From Vogesella aquatica (GTDB taxonomy: Bacteria; Pseudomonadota; Gammaproteobacteria; Burkholderiales; Chromobacteriaceae): a DNA stretch of 64,000 nucleotides. Numbering within the stretch: position 1 is the first letter of the stretch; every line of letters starts with the position of its first letter. The notes beneath the pieces are model-generated. The model was not told where the DNA came from and ran no database searches. It saw nothing but the letters and a program-made list of their open reading frames with translations. The position numbers were made by a program, and so were the translations under genes. Shown here piece after piece: positions 8,429 to 17,786 of this stretch. The stretch is taken from contig NZ_JAQQLF010000006.1 in NCBI RefSeq assembly GCF_028548455.1, forward strand, positions 62,001 to 126,000. Direction: 5' to 3'.

Positions 8429-11400
8429 ATGAGCCACTTTCTCGACAGACTCAATTTCCTGGGCAAGGTGAAATCCACCTTTTCCGATGGCCACGGTGCG
8501 GTGGTGCAAGAAGACCGCAAGTGGGAAGACGGTTACCGCCAGCGCTGGCAGCACGACAAGATCGTGCGTTCCACCCACGGCGTGAACTGCACCGGCTCCT
8601 GCAGCTGGAAGGTATACGTAAAAAACGGGCTGATTACCTGGGAAACCCAGCAGACCGACTACCCGCGCACGCGGCCGGACCTGCCCAACCACGAGCCGCG
8701 CGGCTGTCCGCGTGGCGCGTCCTACAGCTGGTACGTGTACTCGGCGCAGCGCGTGAAGTACCCGATGGTACGCGGCCGCCTGATGAAACTGTGGCGCGAG
8801 GCGCGCCAGAGCATGGGCGCCATCGAGGCGTGGCAGCACATCAGCCAGAACCCGGAAACCGCCAAGCAGTACAAGAGCAAGCGCGGCCAGGGTGGCTTTG
8901 TGCGTGCCAGCTGGCAGGAAGTGAACGAAATCATCGCTGCGGCCAACGCCTTCACCATCAAGCACTACGGCCCGGACCGGGTGGTAGGCTTCTCGCCGAT
9001 TCCGGCCATGTCGATGGTGAGCTACGCCGCCGGCAGCCGTTACCTCAGCCTGATCGGCGGCGTGCCGCTGTCGTTCTACGACTGGTACTGCGACTTGCCG
9101 CCGGCCAGCCCGCAGATCTGGGGCGAACAGACCGACGTGGCCGAATCGGCCGACTGGTACAACAGTAACTACCTGATGGTGTGGGGTTCCAACATCCCGA
9201 TGACGCGCACCCCGGACGCCCACTTCTATACCGAAGTGCGCTACAAGGGCACCAAAACGGTGGCGGTGTCGTCCGACTTTGGCGAAATGGCCAAATTCGG
9301 CGATATCTGGCTGGCGCCGAAGCAGGGCACCGACGCCGCCCTGGCCATGGCCATGGGCCACGTCATCTTCAAGGAATTCCACCTCGACCAGCCGTCCGAG
9401 TACTTTACCGGCTACATCCGCCAGTACACCGACATGCCGATGCTGGTGACGCTGAAAGCACAGGATGGCCGCTACGTGCCGGACTACTTCCTGCGCGCGT
9501 CCAATCTGGTAGACAAGCTGGGCCAGGACAACAACCCGGAATGGAAAACCCTGGTGCTGGACGAGCTCAGCGGCGAGCTGGTGGCGCCCAACGGCTCGGT
9601 GGGCTTCCGCTGGGGCCAGAGCGGCAAGTGGAACCTGGAAGAAAAAGACGGCGCCGGTAACAGCCGCGACATCAAGGCACGCCTGTCGCTGATCGACCAG
9701 CGCGACGCCGTGGTGGGCGTGGGCTTCCCGTACTTCGGCAGCGAGCACGACGAGCTGCTGGAGCGCAACGTGCCGGTGAAACGCATCCGTCTGGCCGACG
9801 GCAGCGACGCGCTGGTGGCCACCGTCTTCGACCTGATGGCGGCCAACTACGGTATCGACCGTGGCCTGGGCGGCGGCAACGTGGCGCGCGACTATATGGA
9901 CGACGTGCCGTACACCCCGGCCTGGCAGCAAAAGCACACCGGCGTGAAGCCGGAGATGGTGATCCAGGTGGCGCGCGAATTTGCCCGCAACGCCGACGAG
10001 ACGCATGGCCGCTCGATGGTGATTGTCGGCGCCGCGCTGAACCACTGGTACCACATGGACATGACCTACCGCGGCATTATCAACATGCTGATGATGTGCG
10101 GCTGTATCGGCCAGAGCGGCGGCGGCTGGTGCCACTACGTGGGCCAGGAAAAGTTGCGCCCGCAAACCGGCTGGGCACCGCTGGCCTTTGCCGCCGACTG
10201 GGTGCGCCCGTCGCGCCAGATGAACGGCACCAGCTTCTTCTACGCGCATACCAGCCAGTGGCGTCACGAAAAACTGGGGGTGGGCGAGATTCTGGCCCCG
10301 ACCGCCGACGGCAAGATGGGCAATATGGCGCTGATCGATTACAACGCCAAGGCCGAGCGCATGGGCTGGCTGCCGTCGGCGCCGCAGCTCACCACCAACC
10401 CGCTGGACGTGGTGCGCGACGCCGAAGCCGCCGGGCAAGACCCGGTGGCCTACGCCGTGTCGCAGCTGAAATCCGGCCAACTGGACATGAGCTGTAACGA
10501 CCCGGACAACCCGAAGAACTTCCCGCGCAATATGTTCGTGTGGCGTTCCAATATTCTGGGCAGCTCCGGCAAGGGCCACGAGTACTTCCTGAAATACCTG
10601 CTGGGCACCCAGAACGCGGTGATGAACGGCGAAGAAGGCTGCATCAAGCCCAGCGAGATCACCGTGCGCCCGGCGGCCGAGGGCAAGCTGGACCTGCTGG
10701 TGGTGCTGGACTTCCGCATGTCCACCACCTGCCTGTACGGTGACATCGTGCTGCCGACCGCCACCTGGTACGAGAAGGACGACCTCAACACCTCCGACAT
10801 GCACCCGTTCATCCACCCACTGTCGGAAGCGGTACAGCCCTTGTGGCAGGCGCGCAGCGACTGGGAAATCTACAAGGGTTTTGCCAAGGCGCTGTCGGAA
10901 GTGGGCGGCGACTACCTGGGTACCCGCAAGGACCTGGTGCTCACCCCGCTGATGCACGACACCCCGGAAGAGCTGGGCCAGCCGTTCGACCCGCGCGACT
11001 GGAAAAAGGGCGAGTGCGAGCCGGTACCGGGCAAAACCATGCCCAAGATGACGGTGGTGGAACGCGACTATCGCAAGATCTACGACAAGTTCACCGCCAT
11101 CGGCCCCTTGCTGGAAAAAGTGGGCAACGGCGGCAAGGGCATCGCCTGGAAAACCGCGCACGAAGTGGACGTGCTGCGCGGCCTGAACAAGACGGTGCAA
11201 GGCGGCGTAGCCGATGGCCAGCCGCGTCTGGACAGCGCCATCGACGCGGCCGAGATGATTCTGACCCTGGCCCCGGAAACCAACGGCCACGTGGCGGTAA
11301 AAGCCTGGGACGCGCTGTCCAAGGTGACCGGCCGTGACCACACCCACCTGGCCTTGCCGCGCGAACACGACAGCATCCGCTTCCGCGACGTGCAGGCGCA

Positions 11401-12115
11401 GCCGCGCAAGATCATCAGCTCGCCGACCTGGTCCGGTCTGGAAAGCGAAGAAGTGAGCTACAACGCCGGCTACACCAACGTGCACGAGCTGATCCCGTGG
11501 CGCACGCTCACCGGCCGCCAGCAGTTCTACCAGGATCACCAGTGGATGCGCGCCTTTGGCGAAGGCCTGTGCGTGTACCGCCCGCACGTGGACCTGAAAA
11601 CCACGGCCGCCATCCTGGGCAAGAAGCCCAATGGCAATAGCGAGATCGTGCTGAACTGGATTACGCCGCACCAGAAGTGGGGCATCCACAGTACCTACTC
11701 CGACAACCTGCGCATGCTCACCCTCAGCCGTGGCGGCCCGCACGTGTGGATCTCCGAGATCGACGCCAAAAAGGCCGGCATCGTGGACAACGACTGGATC
11801 GAGGTATTCAACGTCAACGGCACGCTCACCGCCCGCGCCGTGGTATCGCAGCGCGTGCCCGAGGGCATGAGCCTGATGTACCACGCCCAGGAAAAAATCG
11901 TGAACGTGCCCGGCGCCGAAACCAGCGGCAAGCGTGGCGGCATCCACAACTCGGTGACGCGTACCGTGACCAAGCCCACGCACATGATCGGCGGCTACGC
12001 ACAGCTGGCCTGGGGCTTCAACTACTACGGCACCGTGGGCGCCAACCGTGACGAGTTCGTGGTGGTGCGCAAGATGAAGAACGTGGACTGGATGGATCGC
12101 CCGCTGGCCGAGTAA
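8429..12115 (+). CDS. narG: Respiratory nitrate reductase alpha subunit NarG
   Basis: 1228 aa (E. coli NarG is 1247). It binds bis-MGD and the FS0 [4Fe-4S] cluster and reduces nitrate on the cytoplasmic face. H50, C54, C58 and C93 (HGVNCTGSC...RGCPRG) match the FS0 ligands, each shifted by one from E. coli, and D222 in WYCDLPPASPQ matches the molybdenum ligand. The N-terminus MSHFLDRLNF resembles the vestigial leader of NarG, not a functional Tat signal. The ATG at 8429 has GGAGG five bases upstream; an in-frame GTG at 8354 is less likely. narH follows after 72 bases. Confidence 0.98.
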   Translation: MSHFLDRLNFLGKVKSTFSDGHGAVVQEDRKWEDGYRQRWQHDKIVRSTHGVNCTGSCSWKVYVKNGLITWETQQTDYPRTRPDLPNHEPRGCPRGASYSWYVYSAQRVKYPMVRGRLMKLWREARQSMGAIEAWQHISQNPETAKQYKSKRGQGGFVRASWQEVNEIIAAANAFTIKHYGPDRVVGFSPIPAMSMVSYAAGSRYLSLIGGVPLSFYDWYCDLPPASPQIWGEQTDVAESADWYNSNYLMVWGSNIPMTRTPDAHFYTEVRYKGTKTVAVSSDFGEMAKFGDIWLAPKQGTDAALAMAMGHVIFKEFHLDQPSEYFTGYIRQYTDMPMLVTLKAQDGRYVPDYFLRASNLVDKLGQDNNPEWKTLVLDELSGELVAPNGSVGFRWGQSGKWNLEEKDGAGNSRDIKARLSLIDQRDAVVGVGFPYFGSEHDELLERNVPVKRIRLADGSDALVATVFDLMAANYGIDRGLGGGNVARDYMDDVPYTPAWQQKHTGVKPEMVIQVAREFARNADETHGRSMVIVGAALNHWYHMDMTYRGIINMLMMCGCIGQSGGGWCHYVGQEKLRPQTGWAPLAFAADWVRPSRQMNGTSFFYAHTSQWRHEKLGVGEILAPTADGKMGNMALIDYNAKAERMGWLPSAPQLTTNPLDVVRDAEAAGQDPVAYAVSQLKSGQLDMSCNDPDNPKNFPRNMFVWRSNILGSSGKGHEYFLKYLLGTQNAVMNGEEGCIKPSEITVRPAAEGKLDLLVVLDFRMSTTCLYGDIVLPTATWYEKDDLNTSDMHPFIHPLSEAVQPLWQARSDWEIYKGFAKALSEVGGDYLGTRKDLVLTPLMHDTPEELGQPFDPRDWKKGECEPVPGKTMPKMTVVERDYRKIYDKFTAIGPLLEKVGNGGKGIAWKTAHEVDVLRGLNKTVQGGVADGQPRLDSAIDAAEMILTLAPETNGHVAVKAWDALSKVTGRDHTHLALPREHDSIRFRDVQAQPRKIISSPTWSGLESEEVSYNAGYTNVHELIPWRTLTGRQQFYQDHQWMRAFGEGLCVYRPHVDLKTTAAILGKKPNGNSEIVLNWITPHQKWGIHSTYSDNLRMLTLSRGGPHVWISEIDAKKAGIVDNDWIEVFNVNGTLTARAVVSQRVPEGMSLMYHAQEKIVNVPGAETSGKRGGIHNSVTRTVTKPTHMIGGYAQLAWGFNYYGTVGANRDEFVVVRKMKNVDWMDRPLAE

Positions 12116-12187
12116 GCCGTCTCAGACTGGATACGCCACACGGGCCAGCGGCAGCCGGCCTGTGTGGCAACACAAGGAGTTTTTCAC

Positions 12188-13744
12188 ATGAAAATCCGTG
12201 CCCAAATCGGTATGGTGCTCAACCTCGACAAGTGCATCGGTTGCCATACCTGTTCGGTAACCTGCAAGAACGTGTGGACCAGCCGCGACGGTATCGAATA
12301 TGCCTGGTTCAACAACGTGGAAACCAAGCCCGGCGTCGGCTACCCCAAGGACTGGGAAAACCAGGACAAGTGGCAGGGCGGTTGGGTGCGCAAGGCCAAT
12401 GGCAAGCTGGAGCCGCGCCAGGGCGGCCGGCTGAAGATTCTGGCCAATATCTTTGCCAACCCCAACCTGCCGGCCATCGACGAGTACTACGAGCCGTTCA
12501 CCTACGACTACGAGCACCTGCAGAACGCGCCGGAAATGATCACGCCGCCCACCGCGCGCCCGGTGTCGGTGCTCACCGGCAAGAAGATGGACAAGATCGA
12601 ATGGGGCCCGAACTGGGAAGACGACCTGGGCGGCGAATTCAGCAAGCGCAGCAAGGACGCCTTGTTCGAGGGCATCCAGAAGGAAATGTACTCGGCGTTC
12701 GAGAACACTTTCATGATGTACTTGCCGCGCCTGTGCGAGCACTGCCTGAACCCGGCCTGCGTAGCCAGCTGCCCGTCCGGCTCCATCTACAAGCGTGAAG
12801 ACGACGGCATCGTGCTGATCGACCAGGACAAGTGCCGCGGCTGGCGCATGTGCGTGTCCGGCTGCCCGTACAAGAAGATCTACTACAACTGGACCACCGG
12901 CAAGGCCGAAAAGTGCATCTTCTGCTACCCGCGCATCGAGGCCGGCCAGCCTACCGTGTGCTCGGAAACCTGCGTTGGCCGCATCCGCTACCTGGGGGTG
13001 CTGCTGTACGACGCCGACAAGATCGAAGCTGCCGCCAGCGTGGAAGACCCGAAGAGCCTGTACGAGGCGCAACTGGGTGTGTTCCTGGACCCGCATTCCA
13101 GCACCGTGCAGGAAGAAGCCCGCAAACAGGGCATCCCGGAAGCTTGGCTCACCGCCGCGCAAAAATCGCCGGTGTACAAGATGGCGATGGAGTGGAAAGT
13201 GGCGTTCCCGCTGCACCCGGAATACCGCACGCTGCCGATGGTGTGGTACATCCCGCCGCTGTCACCGATCCAGAGCGCCATGGAAAACGGCCTGATCGGC
13301 GAAAACGGCATCATTCCCGACGTGAAGGACCTGCGTATTCCCATCCGTTACCTGGCCAACCTGCTGACGGCAGGCAAGGAAGAGCCGGTGGTGAAGGCGC
13401 TGGAAACCATGGTGGCCATGCGGCGCTACATGCGCGCCAAGAGCATCCGCAAGCAGGCCGACCCGGCCACGCTGAAGGGCACCCACCTGAAGCCGGCGCA
13501 AGTGGAAGAGATGTACCAGGTGATGGCGATTGCCAACTACGAAGACCGCTTCGTCATCCCGTCCAGCCACAAGGAAATGGTGGAAAACACCTTCGACGAC
13601 AAGGCCAGCTGCGGCTTCACCTTTGGCAACGGCTGCTCGGGCGGTACGTCCGAACCCAGCCTGTTCGGCAAGAAAAAGGCCACGCCCATCGTGTTCCACG
13701 ACATGCGCCGCGACCGTAAAGCCAATACCGGGAGCAAGTCATGA
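12188..13744 (+). CDS. narH: Respiratory nitrate reductase beta (Fe-S) subunit NarH
   Basis: 518 aa. The electron-transfer subunit with four clusters. The first Cys group is CIGCHTCSVTCKNVW (C16, C19, C22, C26); the others are CEHCLNPACVASCP, CRGWRMCVSGCP and CIFCYPRIEAG...CSETC. In CRGWRMC a Trp replaces one Cys, the normal reason NarH has one [3Fe-4S] cluster. RBS AAGGAG (12174-12179) selects the ATG at 12188 over the upstream in-frame ATG at 12164. The stop overlaps the narJ start (ATGA). Confidence 0.98.
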   Translation: MKIRAQIGMVLNLDKCIGCHTCSVTCKNVWTSRDGIEYAWFNNVETKPGVGYPKDWENQDKWQGGWVRKANGKLEPRQGGRLKILANIFANPNLPAIDEYYEPFTYDYEHLQNAPEMITPPTARPVSVLTGKKMDKIEWGPNWEDDLGGEFSKRSKDALFEGIQKEMYSAFENTFMMYLPRLCEHCLNPACVASCPSGSIYKREDDGIVLIDQDKCRGWRMCVSGCPYKKIYYNWTTGKAEKCIFCYPRIEAGQPTVCSETCVGRIRYLGVLLYDADKIEAAASVEDPKSLYEAQLGVFLDPHSSTVQEEARKQGIPEAWLTAAQKSPVYKMAMEWKVAFPLHPEYRTLPMVWYIPPLSPIQSAMENGLIGENGIIPDVKDLRIPIRYLANLLTAGKEEPVVKALETMVAMRRYMRAKSIRKQADPATLKGTHLKPAQVEEMYQVMAIANYEDRFVIPSSHKEMVENTFDDKASCGFTFGNGCSGGTSEPSLFGKKKATPIVFHDMRRDRKANTGSKS

Positions 13745-14397
13745 CACCAAGCATCGTATACCGCGCCCTGGGCGCCTTGCTGGTGTACCCCGAGGCCGAG
13801 CTGCAGGCCGCCATCCCGGAGCTGGCCAGTACGCTGGCCTGCGAGCCGGACGTGCTGCGCGGCGTGCAGCCCTTGCTGGCGCAGCTGGCCGAAGGGGACC
13901 TGATCGAGCTGCAGCAGGGCTACGTGCAGCTGTTCGACCGCAACCCCGGCCACTCGCTGCACCTGTTCGAGCACATTCACGGTGAAGACCGCGCCCGTGG
14001 CCAGGCCATGGTGGACCTGATCGACGAGTACCGGCAGCACGGCTTCGAGCCGGTGGCCGACGAGCTGCCGGACTACGTGCCGCTATTCCTGGAGTTCCTG
14101 TCGCTGTGCGACGCCGACGAAGCCGCCCGCCTGCTGGGCGACGCCGTGCACGTGCTGGCGCACGTGGCCAAGAAGCTGGCCGACAGCGGCTCGGCCTACG
14201 CCGGCGTGCTGGACGCGCTGGTGTGGCTGTCGCCGGTAGCACCCGAGCCGCTGACGGTGCCGCCAATCCGCGACATGGACGAGGCACTGGAAACCTTCGG
14301 CCCCGGCGTGGACGGTGTGGAGCCGCTGCTGAAGCCGGCCTTGCCGGCGGTGGCCACGGTCAACTTCTACCCCAAGGGCCACGCTGCTACCCGTTAA
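13741..14397 (+). CDS. narJ: Nitrate reductase assembly chaperone NarJ
   Basis: 218 aa, TorD/NarJ family. Conserved features include RALGALLVYPE at the N-terminus, LFDRNPGHSLHLFEHIHGEDRARGQAM around 60-85 (the NarJ core, read here in pieces) and DYVPLFLEFL. It is a cytoplasmic chaperone that inserts the Mo cofactor into NarG and delays membrane attachment of NarGH; it is not part of the final enzyme. ATGA overlap with narH; narI follows 48 bases downstream across a copy of the dispersed 10-mer (14422). Confidence 0.95.
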   Translation: MTPSIVYRALGALLVYPEAELQAAIPELASTLACEPDVLRGVQPLLAQLAEGDLIELQQGYVQLFDRNPGHSLHLFEHIHGEDRARGQAMVDLIDEYRQHGFEPVADELPDYVPLFLEFLSLCDADEAARLLGDAVHVLAHVAKKLADSGSAYAGVLDALVWLSPVAPEPLTVPPIRDMDEALETFGPGVDGVEPLLKPALPAVATVNFYPKGHAATR

Positions 14398-14445
14398 CCC
14401 CGCAGGCGGCCAGCCGCCAAGGTTGGCCGCAGCAAGGAGAAAACA

Positions 14446-15132
14446 ATGGACTATCTGCATCAATTCGTCTTCGGGATCTACCCCTACATCGCGCTGGCGA
14501 TCTTCCTGCTGGGTAGCCTGGTGCGCTTCGAACGCGAGCAATACAGCTGGAAGAGCGAATCCAGTCAGCTGCTGCACCGCGGCAGCCTGCGCCTGGGCAA
14601 CATCCTGTTCCACGTCGGCATCATCGGCCTGTTTTTCGGCCACGCCGTGGGCCTGCTGACCCCGGTGGCGGTATGGGACGCACTGGGTGTGACCCACAGC
14701 TTCAAGCAAGCCTTTGCCATGACCGCTGGCGGCATCATGGGCAGCCTGTGCCTGATCGGCGTGCTGATCCTGCTGGGCCGTCGCCTCGGCAACGAGCGCC
14801 TGGCGGCTAACACCACCTGGCGCGACAAGCTGGTACTGCTGTGGATTCTGGCCACGCTGGTCTTGGGCCTGTCCACCATTGCCGTGTCCGCCCGGCATAT
14901 GGATGGTCACGAAATGGTGCTGCTGATGAGCTGGGCGCAGCACGTGGTGACCTTCCGCGGTGATGCGGCCAGCTTCATCGCCGACGCCTCGCCGCTGTTC
15001 AAGGCCCACCTGTTCATGGGCATGAGCCTGTTCGTGATCTTCCCGTTCACCCGCCTGGTGCACGTGTGGAGCGGCTTTGGTGCCGTAGGCTACCTGGGCC
15101 GCAGCTGGCAGCTGGTACGCCCGCGCCGCTAG
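14446..15132 (+). CDS. narI: Respiratory nitrate reductase gamma (cytochrome b) subunit NarI
   Basis: 228 aa, five membrane helices. H56 and H66 are at the E. coli haem-ligand positions and H188 and H206 correspond to E. coli H187 and H205. It anchors NarGH and oxidises quinol, passing electrons through two haems b to NarH. RBS AAGGAGA just upstream. Last gene of narGHJI, followed by a strong terminator. Confidence 0.97.
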   Translation: MDYLHQFVFGIYPYIALAIFLLGSLVRFEREQYSWKSESSQLLHRGSLRLGNILFHVGIIGLFFGHAVGLLTPVAVWDALGVTHSFKQAFAMTAGGIMGSLCLIGVLILLGRRLGNERLAANTTWRDKLVLLWILATLVLGLSTIAVSARHMDGHEMVLLMSWAQHVVTFRGDAASFIADASPLFKAHLFMGMSLFVIFPFTRLVHVWSGFGAVGYLGRSWQLVRPRR

Positions 15133-15148
15133 GCTAGGGTGTTATGTC

Positions 15149-15180
15149 AAAGCAGGCTGGTGTAATCCGGCCTGCTTTTT
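15149..15180 (+). terminator. Rho-independent terminator after narI
   Basis: AAAGCAGGC (15149-15157) pairs with GCCTGCTTT (15170-15178), with a 12-base loop and a T-run following. Confidence 0.85.
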
Positions 15181-15221
15181 GCTTTTTCAATATAAAATAC
15201 CTATAAGTCATCGGGTGGACT

Positions 15222-15241
15222 ATCAATTGATGTTGACATCA
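15222..15241. promoter_or_regulatory. Overlapping palindromes before the NIT chemoreceptor gene
   Basis: ATCAATTGAT (15222-15231) is a perfect 10-bp palindrome and TGATGT-TG-ACATCA (15228-15241) a perfect 6-2-6 inverted repeat, in an AT-rich stretch 42-61 bases upstream of the start codon. The TTGAT and ATCA halves are six bases apart, not the four of an FNR box, so the cognate factor is unknown. Confidence 0.45.
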
Positions 15242-15282
15242 GTGTGTAGTCTTGGTGAGTCCTCACTGTCCAGGAGCCTTTC

Positions 15283-17265
15283 ATGCTTTCCAGACTCGGT
15301 ATCGGCCACAAGCTGCTATTGCTTGTGTTGCCGTTTGGTGGTGCTGCCTGTGTACTGGCGGTAACCCTGTCTTTGCAGCGCTACGAGACAGTTACTGAAA
15401 TGCGCAGCGCACAAGACCTGGTGGCAGTGGCCACCCAGAGTGCCAACCTGATTGACGGTTTGCAGGCCGAGCGCGGCTTGAGTAATGGTTACCTCAGTGG
15501 CCAGGGCCCCTTGCCGGACAAATTGAAAGATGCCAGGCAGAAAACCGACCAGTCGCTGGCCAGCCTGGCCGGCGTGGTCGGCACGCTGCCCGGGGGCGAG
15601 CTGGCCGCCAGTAGCCAGCGGGTGGTGAGCGATGTGCAAGGCCTGTTGGCCAAGCGCACGGCGGTAGATAGCCGGGGGGTGGCAGCGGCAGAGGCTTTTG
15701 CGGCCTACAGCCAGCAAATCGATGCCCAGCTTGCCCTGCTGGCGGGCCTGGGCCGGGCGACCGACGCTGGCGATGTGATTCGCTACAGCACCAGCTTGTC
15801 CAATCTGTTGTGTGTGAAGGAATACGCCGGGCGCGAGCGCGGCTTTGTAAACGGTTTGCTCTCCGGCGGGGCGATACCCTTGGCGGGGCTAGCGCAAGCG
15901 ACGGCCTTGCAGGCGCGGCAGGACATGTGCGCCAGCCAGCTGCAGCTGCTGTCGCCCGCGCCGGTGCGCGATGCCATGCAGCCTTATCTGCAGTCGGACG
16001 CGGCGGCGGTACTGAAGACGCTACGCCAGACCCTGCACGCCACGCCGCCCGGCACGGCAGCCACGCTGGCACCGGAAGCGTGGTTTACCGCAGCGTCGGC
16101 CCAGATCGCACAACTGAAAAAGGCGCAGGACGATTTGCTGGCCAGACTGGACACGACGGTGCAGCAGCACCAGGACAGCGCCAGCCGTAGCCTGATGCTG
16201 ACGCTAGCCAGCTCCGTGGCCCTGCTGACGCTGCTGGTTTTTGGCGGTGGCGCGGTATACCGCAGTATCCGTGGCCCCATTGTGCGGCTATCGGGCCTGA
16301 TGCAGGACATGAGCCACAATCTTGACCTGGCGGCACGCGCCCGCCTGGAAGGCAGTGACGAGATCGCCGGCATGGGCCAGGCCTTCGACCGGCTGGTGGG
16401 GGCTTTTGGCAACACGCTGAAAGATGTGAAATTCAACGCCCACCAGCTGGTCAACGCCTCTGACGCCCTGCAGGCGGTTTCGGCCCGCGCCGCCCATGCG
16501 GCCGAGGCACAAAGCACGTCTTCTTCCGGCATCGCTGCCGCCGTCGAGCAAATGACTGTAGGCATTGCTTCTGTCAGTGACAATACGCGCGACAACCTGC
16601 AAGTGGTGCAGCAAATGCAGGAGGGGGTAAACGTTGGCCGCAACCGCATGCAGGCTACCGCCGAGGCGATGACACACACCGCCAGCAGCGTGGAAGGGGC
16701 AGGGCAGGTGATACAGGACTTGGCCGAGAAATCGCAGAATATCCGCCGCATCATTACCGCCATCCGCGAGATTGCCGACCAGACCAACCTGCTGGCACTG
16801 AACGCGGCCATCGAGGCGGCCCGCGCCGGCGAGAGCGGCCGCGGTTTTGCCGTGGTGGCCGACGAGGTACGCAAGCTGGCCGAGCGCACCGGCAAGGAAA
16901 CAGTAGAAATTGCCAGCCTGATCGAAACCATGACGGCCGGCACCAATGAGGCATCCAGCCGGATGCAACAAGCACATGGCCAGATGAGCGAAGGGCTGCA
17001 GCTGGTGCAGGCCAGCCTGGACGAGCTGGGGCGTATTCATGAGGAAGCCGACCTGAGCGCCAGCAAAAGCCAGGACACGGCCGCTGCCATGCAGCAGCAG
17101 TCGGCAGCCAGTAACGAGGTGGCAGTCAATGTCAGCCGTATTGCGTCATTGGCGGAAGACAATGCCGCCATCGTGGACGAAGCCGCCCAGCTGGCCAGCC
17201 AGCTCAAGCAAACCGCCACCACCCTGGTGGGCTATGTGGACCGCTTCAAGCACACGTCCGGCTAG
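15283..17265 (+). CDS. Methyl-accepting chemotaxis protein with a NIT (nitrate/nitrite-sensing) domain
   Basis: 660 aa. TM1 about 10-31, periplasmic domain about 35-300, TM2 about 303-325, HAMP about 325-380, then the cytoplasmic signalling domain with the conserved hairpin tip near residue 493 ([20 protein letters not shown]). The sensor carries two ERG-type motifs, [12 protein letters not shown] and [13 protein letters not shown], characteristic of the NIT domain found in nitrate/nitrite sensors such as NasR. It lies directly downstream of narGHJI on the same strand but behind a terminator, with its own candidate operator. It probably mediates taxis toward nitrate or nitrite; the ligand is inferred from family and context. 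Confidence 0.88.
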   Translation: MLSRLGIGHKLLLLVLPFGGAACVLAVTLSLQRYETVTEMRSAQDLVAVATQSANLIDGLQAERGLSNGYLSGQGPLPDKLKDARQKTDQSLASLAGVVGTLPGGELAASSQRVVSDVQGLLAKRTAVDSRGVAAAEAFAAYSQQIDAQLALLAGLGRATDAGDVIRYSTSLSNLLCVKEYAGRERGFVNGLLSGGAIPLAGLAQATALQARQDMCASQLQLLSPAPVRDAMQPYLQSDAAAVLKTLRQTLHATPPGTAATLAPEAWFTAASAQIAQLKKAQDDLLARLDTTVQQHQDSASRSLMLTLASSVALLTLLVFGGGAVYRSIRGPIVRLSGLMQDMSHNLDLAARARLEGSDEIAGMGQAFDRLVGAFGNTLKDVKFNAHQLVNASDALQAVSARAAHAAEAQSTSSSGIAAAVEQMTVGIASVSDNTRDNLQVVQQMQEGVNVGRNRMQATAEAMTHTASSVEGAGQVIQDLAEKSQNIRRIITAIREIADQTNLLALNAAIEAARAGESGRGFAVVADEVRKLAERTGKETVEIASLIETMTAGTNEASSRMQQAHGQMSEGLQLVQASLDELGRIHEEADLSASKSQDTAAAMQQQSAASNEVAVNVSRIASLAEDNAAIVDEAAQLASQLKQTATTLVGYVDRFKHTSG

Positions 17266-17285
17266 TGGCTAGCCATCGCCCCCCA

Positions 17286-17313
17286 AAAAGCGCACTGCCT
17301 GCAGTGCGCTTTT
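17286..17313 (+). terminator. Rho-independent terminator after the NIT chemoreceptor gene
   Basis: AAAAGCGCACTGC (17286-17298) and GCAGTGCGCTTTT (17301-17313) are perfectly complementary, with a minimal loop and T-rich right arm. Confidence 0.9.
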
Positions 17314-17447
17314 GCTTTATGGCTGGCATGCCGCATGAGCCTGGCTGTCCGGGTGGATGGCTGCGGATTTTCTTATTTTGTCTCAAGGAAAGTGGCCTGG
17401 CTGCGCATTACGATCGGGTCACTTTTACCGACACAGGAAGCCGGATC

Positions 17448-17783
17448 ATGCAAGACACGCAGCAGCCCAATCATTTTGTCTTTGATGCCCGTGGCGTGGC
17501 CAAGCGTTTTCGCCATGCCGCCATTTTCGGTGCGCTGGAACAACTGCATCGCGGCGAAGTGATGCGCTTCATTAATGACCACGAGCCCTTGCCACTGCTG
17601 CAGCAAATCAGCCAGCGCTATCAGCACCAGGTACAGATCGTGGCCGTATCGCAGCAGCCGGGCGAAGTGGTATTCGACTTTTCCGTCTTTCCGGCCGGCG
17701 CCGACGAGGATGAGGCCACACCGCCAGCATCGGGCGGCAGTTGTGGCGGCGGTGGTGGCGGCTGCGGCTGCAGCGGGGGCTAA
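17448..17783 (+). CDS. DUF2249 domain protein with a Cys/Gly-rich tail
   Basis: 111 aa. Residues about 10-80 match DUF2249 (FVFDARGVAKRF, then the hallmark INDHEPLPLL), a small fold often found beside denitrification genes. The last ~16 residues are almost only Gly and Cys (SCGGGGGGCGCSGG), a possible metal- or thiol-binding tail. ATG 17448 has AGGAAG upstream; the longer frame from 17265 would run through the upstream terminator and is rejected. nnrS starts three bases after the stop, so the two are one transcription and translation unit. Function is not established; a role with NnrS in nitric oxide or metal stress is inferred. Confidence 0.85.
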   Translation: MQDTQQPNHFVFDARGVAKRFRHAAIFGALEQLHRGEVMRFINDHEPLPLLQQISQRYQHQVQIVAVSQQPGEVVFDFSVFPAGADEDEATPPASGGSCGGGGGGCGCSGG

Positions 17784-17786
17784 GCC

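Noticed and set aside
8390-11983. 1197-codon open frame antisense to narG, and a 950-codon frame antisense to narK1-narK2 (5350-8202)
   Set aside because: Long antisense frames are expected opposite GC-rich genes with strong third-position bias. They have no RBS, low-complexity His/Arg/Gln-rich products and no recognisable domains.
15227-15242. TTGAT...ATCAG as an FNR box before the NIT chemoreceptor
   Set aside because: The halves are separated by six bases instead of four. Reported only as palindromes.
17265-17447. Upstream extension of the DUF2249 gene to 17265
   Set aside because: It would translate through the intrinsic terminator at 17286-17313. The ATG at 17448 has a good RBS and matches the domain start.
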